In this document: positions 50,814 through 50,845 of the stretch, piece after piece
Layout: each line of letters opens with the position of its first letter
Position numbering within the stretch: the first letter of the stretch is position 1
Source: DASXVX01 sp036504075
GTDB lineage: Bacteria; Bacillota; Sulfobacillia; Symbiobacteriales; Symbiobacteriaceae
Assembly: GCA_036504075.1 (NCBI GenBank)
Contig: DASXVX010000002.1
Location: forward strand, 1 to 50,845
Reading direction: 5' to 3'
Length of the DNA: 50,845 nucleotides
Program-made: the position numbers and the translations under genes
The notes under the pieces: generated by a model
Told to the model about the DNA's origin: nothing
The model's input: the letters and a program-made list of their open reading frames with translations, nothing else
Databases searched by the model: none

Positions 50814-50845
50814 GGCTGCCGGCTCTCGTGACGAGAGTGGCAGCC
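50814..50845 (+). terminator. Terminator hairpin cut by the window edge
   Basis: GGCTGCC-GG-CTCTCG (50814-50828) pairs with CGAGAG-T-GGCAGCC (50832-50845). It lies 20 bases after the fusion gene; any T run would be outside the window. Confidence 0.7.

Overview
The window looks like chromosome of a high-GC, spore-forming Firmicute of the Symbiobacterium kind. That is an inference from high GC throughout, strong AGGAGG-type ribosome sites, very frequent GTG and TTG starts, a CgeB-like spore glycosyltransferase, DegV, DUF2334, DUF2785 and SHOCT proteins, and a PhoP/PhoR-pst-phoU locus. No rRNA or tRNA gene, CRISPR array or intact insertion sequence was recognised.

Layout. 1-3300: an ECF sigma factor/anti-sigma operon, an 870-base non-coding stretch with 20-base-period degenerate repeats, and a secreted copper-amine-oxidase-stalk protein. 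3370-15290: a carbohydrate cluster. It holds two tandem DUF2334 + FG-GAP proteins without signal peptides, a six-gene leftward operon (four glycosyltransferases, an FkbM methyltransferase, a CgeB-like glycosyltransferase), and a rightward nucleotide-sugar dehydrogenase/epimerase pair. The three units share CATAA-N2-TG boxes resembling late mother-cell (sigma-K type) -10 elements, so spore-surface glycosylation is the best guess. 15400-18270: DegV, a prolyl-tRNA synthetase remnant made of only the two gene ends, and a FAD oxidoreductase. 18277-27420: two related envelope-stress-like modules, each a two-component system beside a divergent gene for a Met/Gly-rich membrane or exported protein, with matching TGGAGAT direct repeats in both intergenic regions; between them lie a chemotaxis receptor and an orphan 151-residue protein. 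27518-33230: a 1348-residue GAF-PAS-PAS-GGDEF-EAL membrane protein, a Gln-rich coiled-coil protein and a polysaccharide deacetylase lipoprotein. 33243-40460: a pair of small His-containing membrane proteins, a NarL-type two-component system, a lipoprotein, a second ECF sigma/anti-sigma pair and a small lipoprotein. 40492-43881: a decayed FlaR/adenylate-kinase-like fragment, a DUF2785 protein, a small membrane protein and an MFS transporter. 44082-50845: the phosphate regulon (phoP, phoR, pstC, pstA, pstB, phoU; no pstS), followed by a RuvC-like/GreA-C fusion protein.

Most notable: (1) the pst operon is interrupted between pstA and pstB by about 750 bases holding two inverted copies of a 125-base structured element whose inner stem shows compensatory changes; (2) the gene after phoU fuses a RuvC-like nuclease fold to the C-terminal domain of the GreA/GreB transcript-cleavage factors; (3) the duplicated Met-rich/two-component modules share operator-like repeats; (4) the carbohydrate cluster shares sporulation-like promoters, and two of its enzymes share a C-terminal PTRHKxW tail. 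No similarity search could be run; family names rest on motif recognition.
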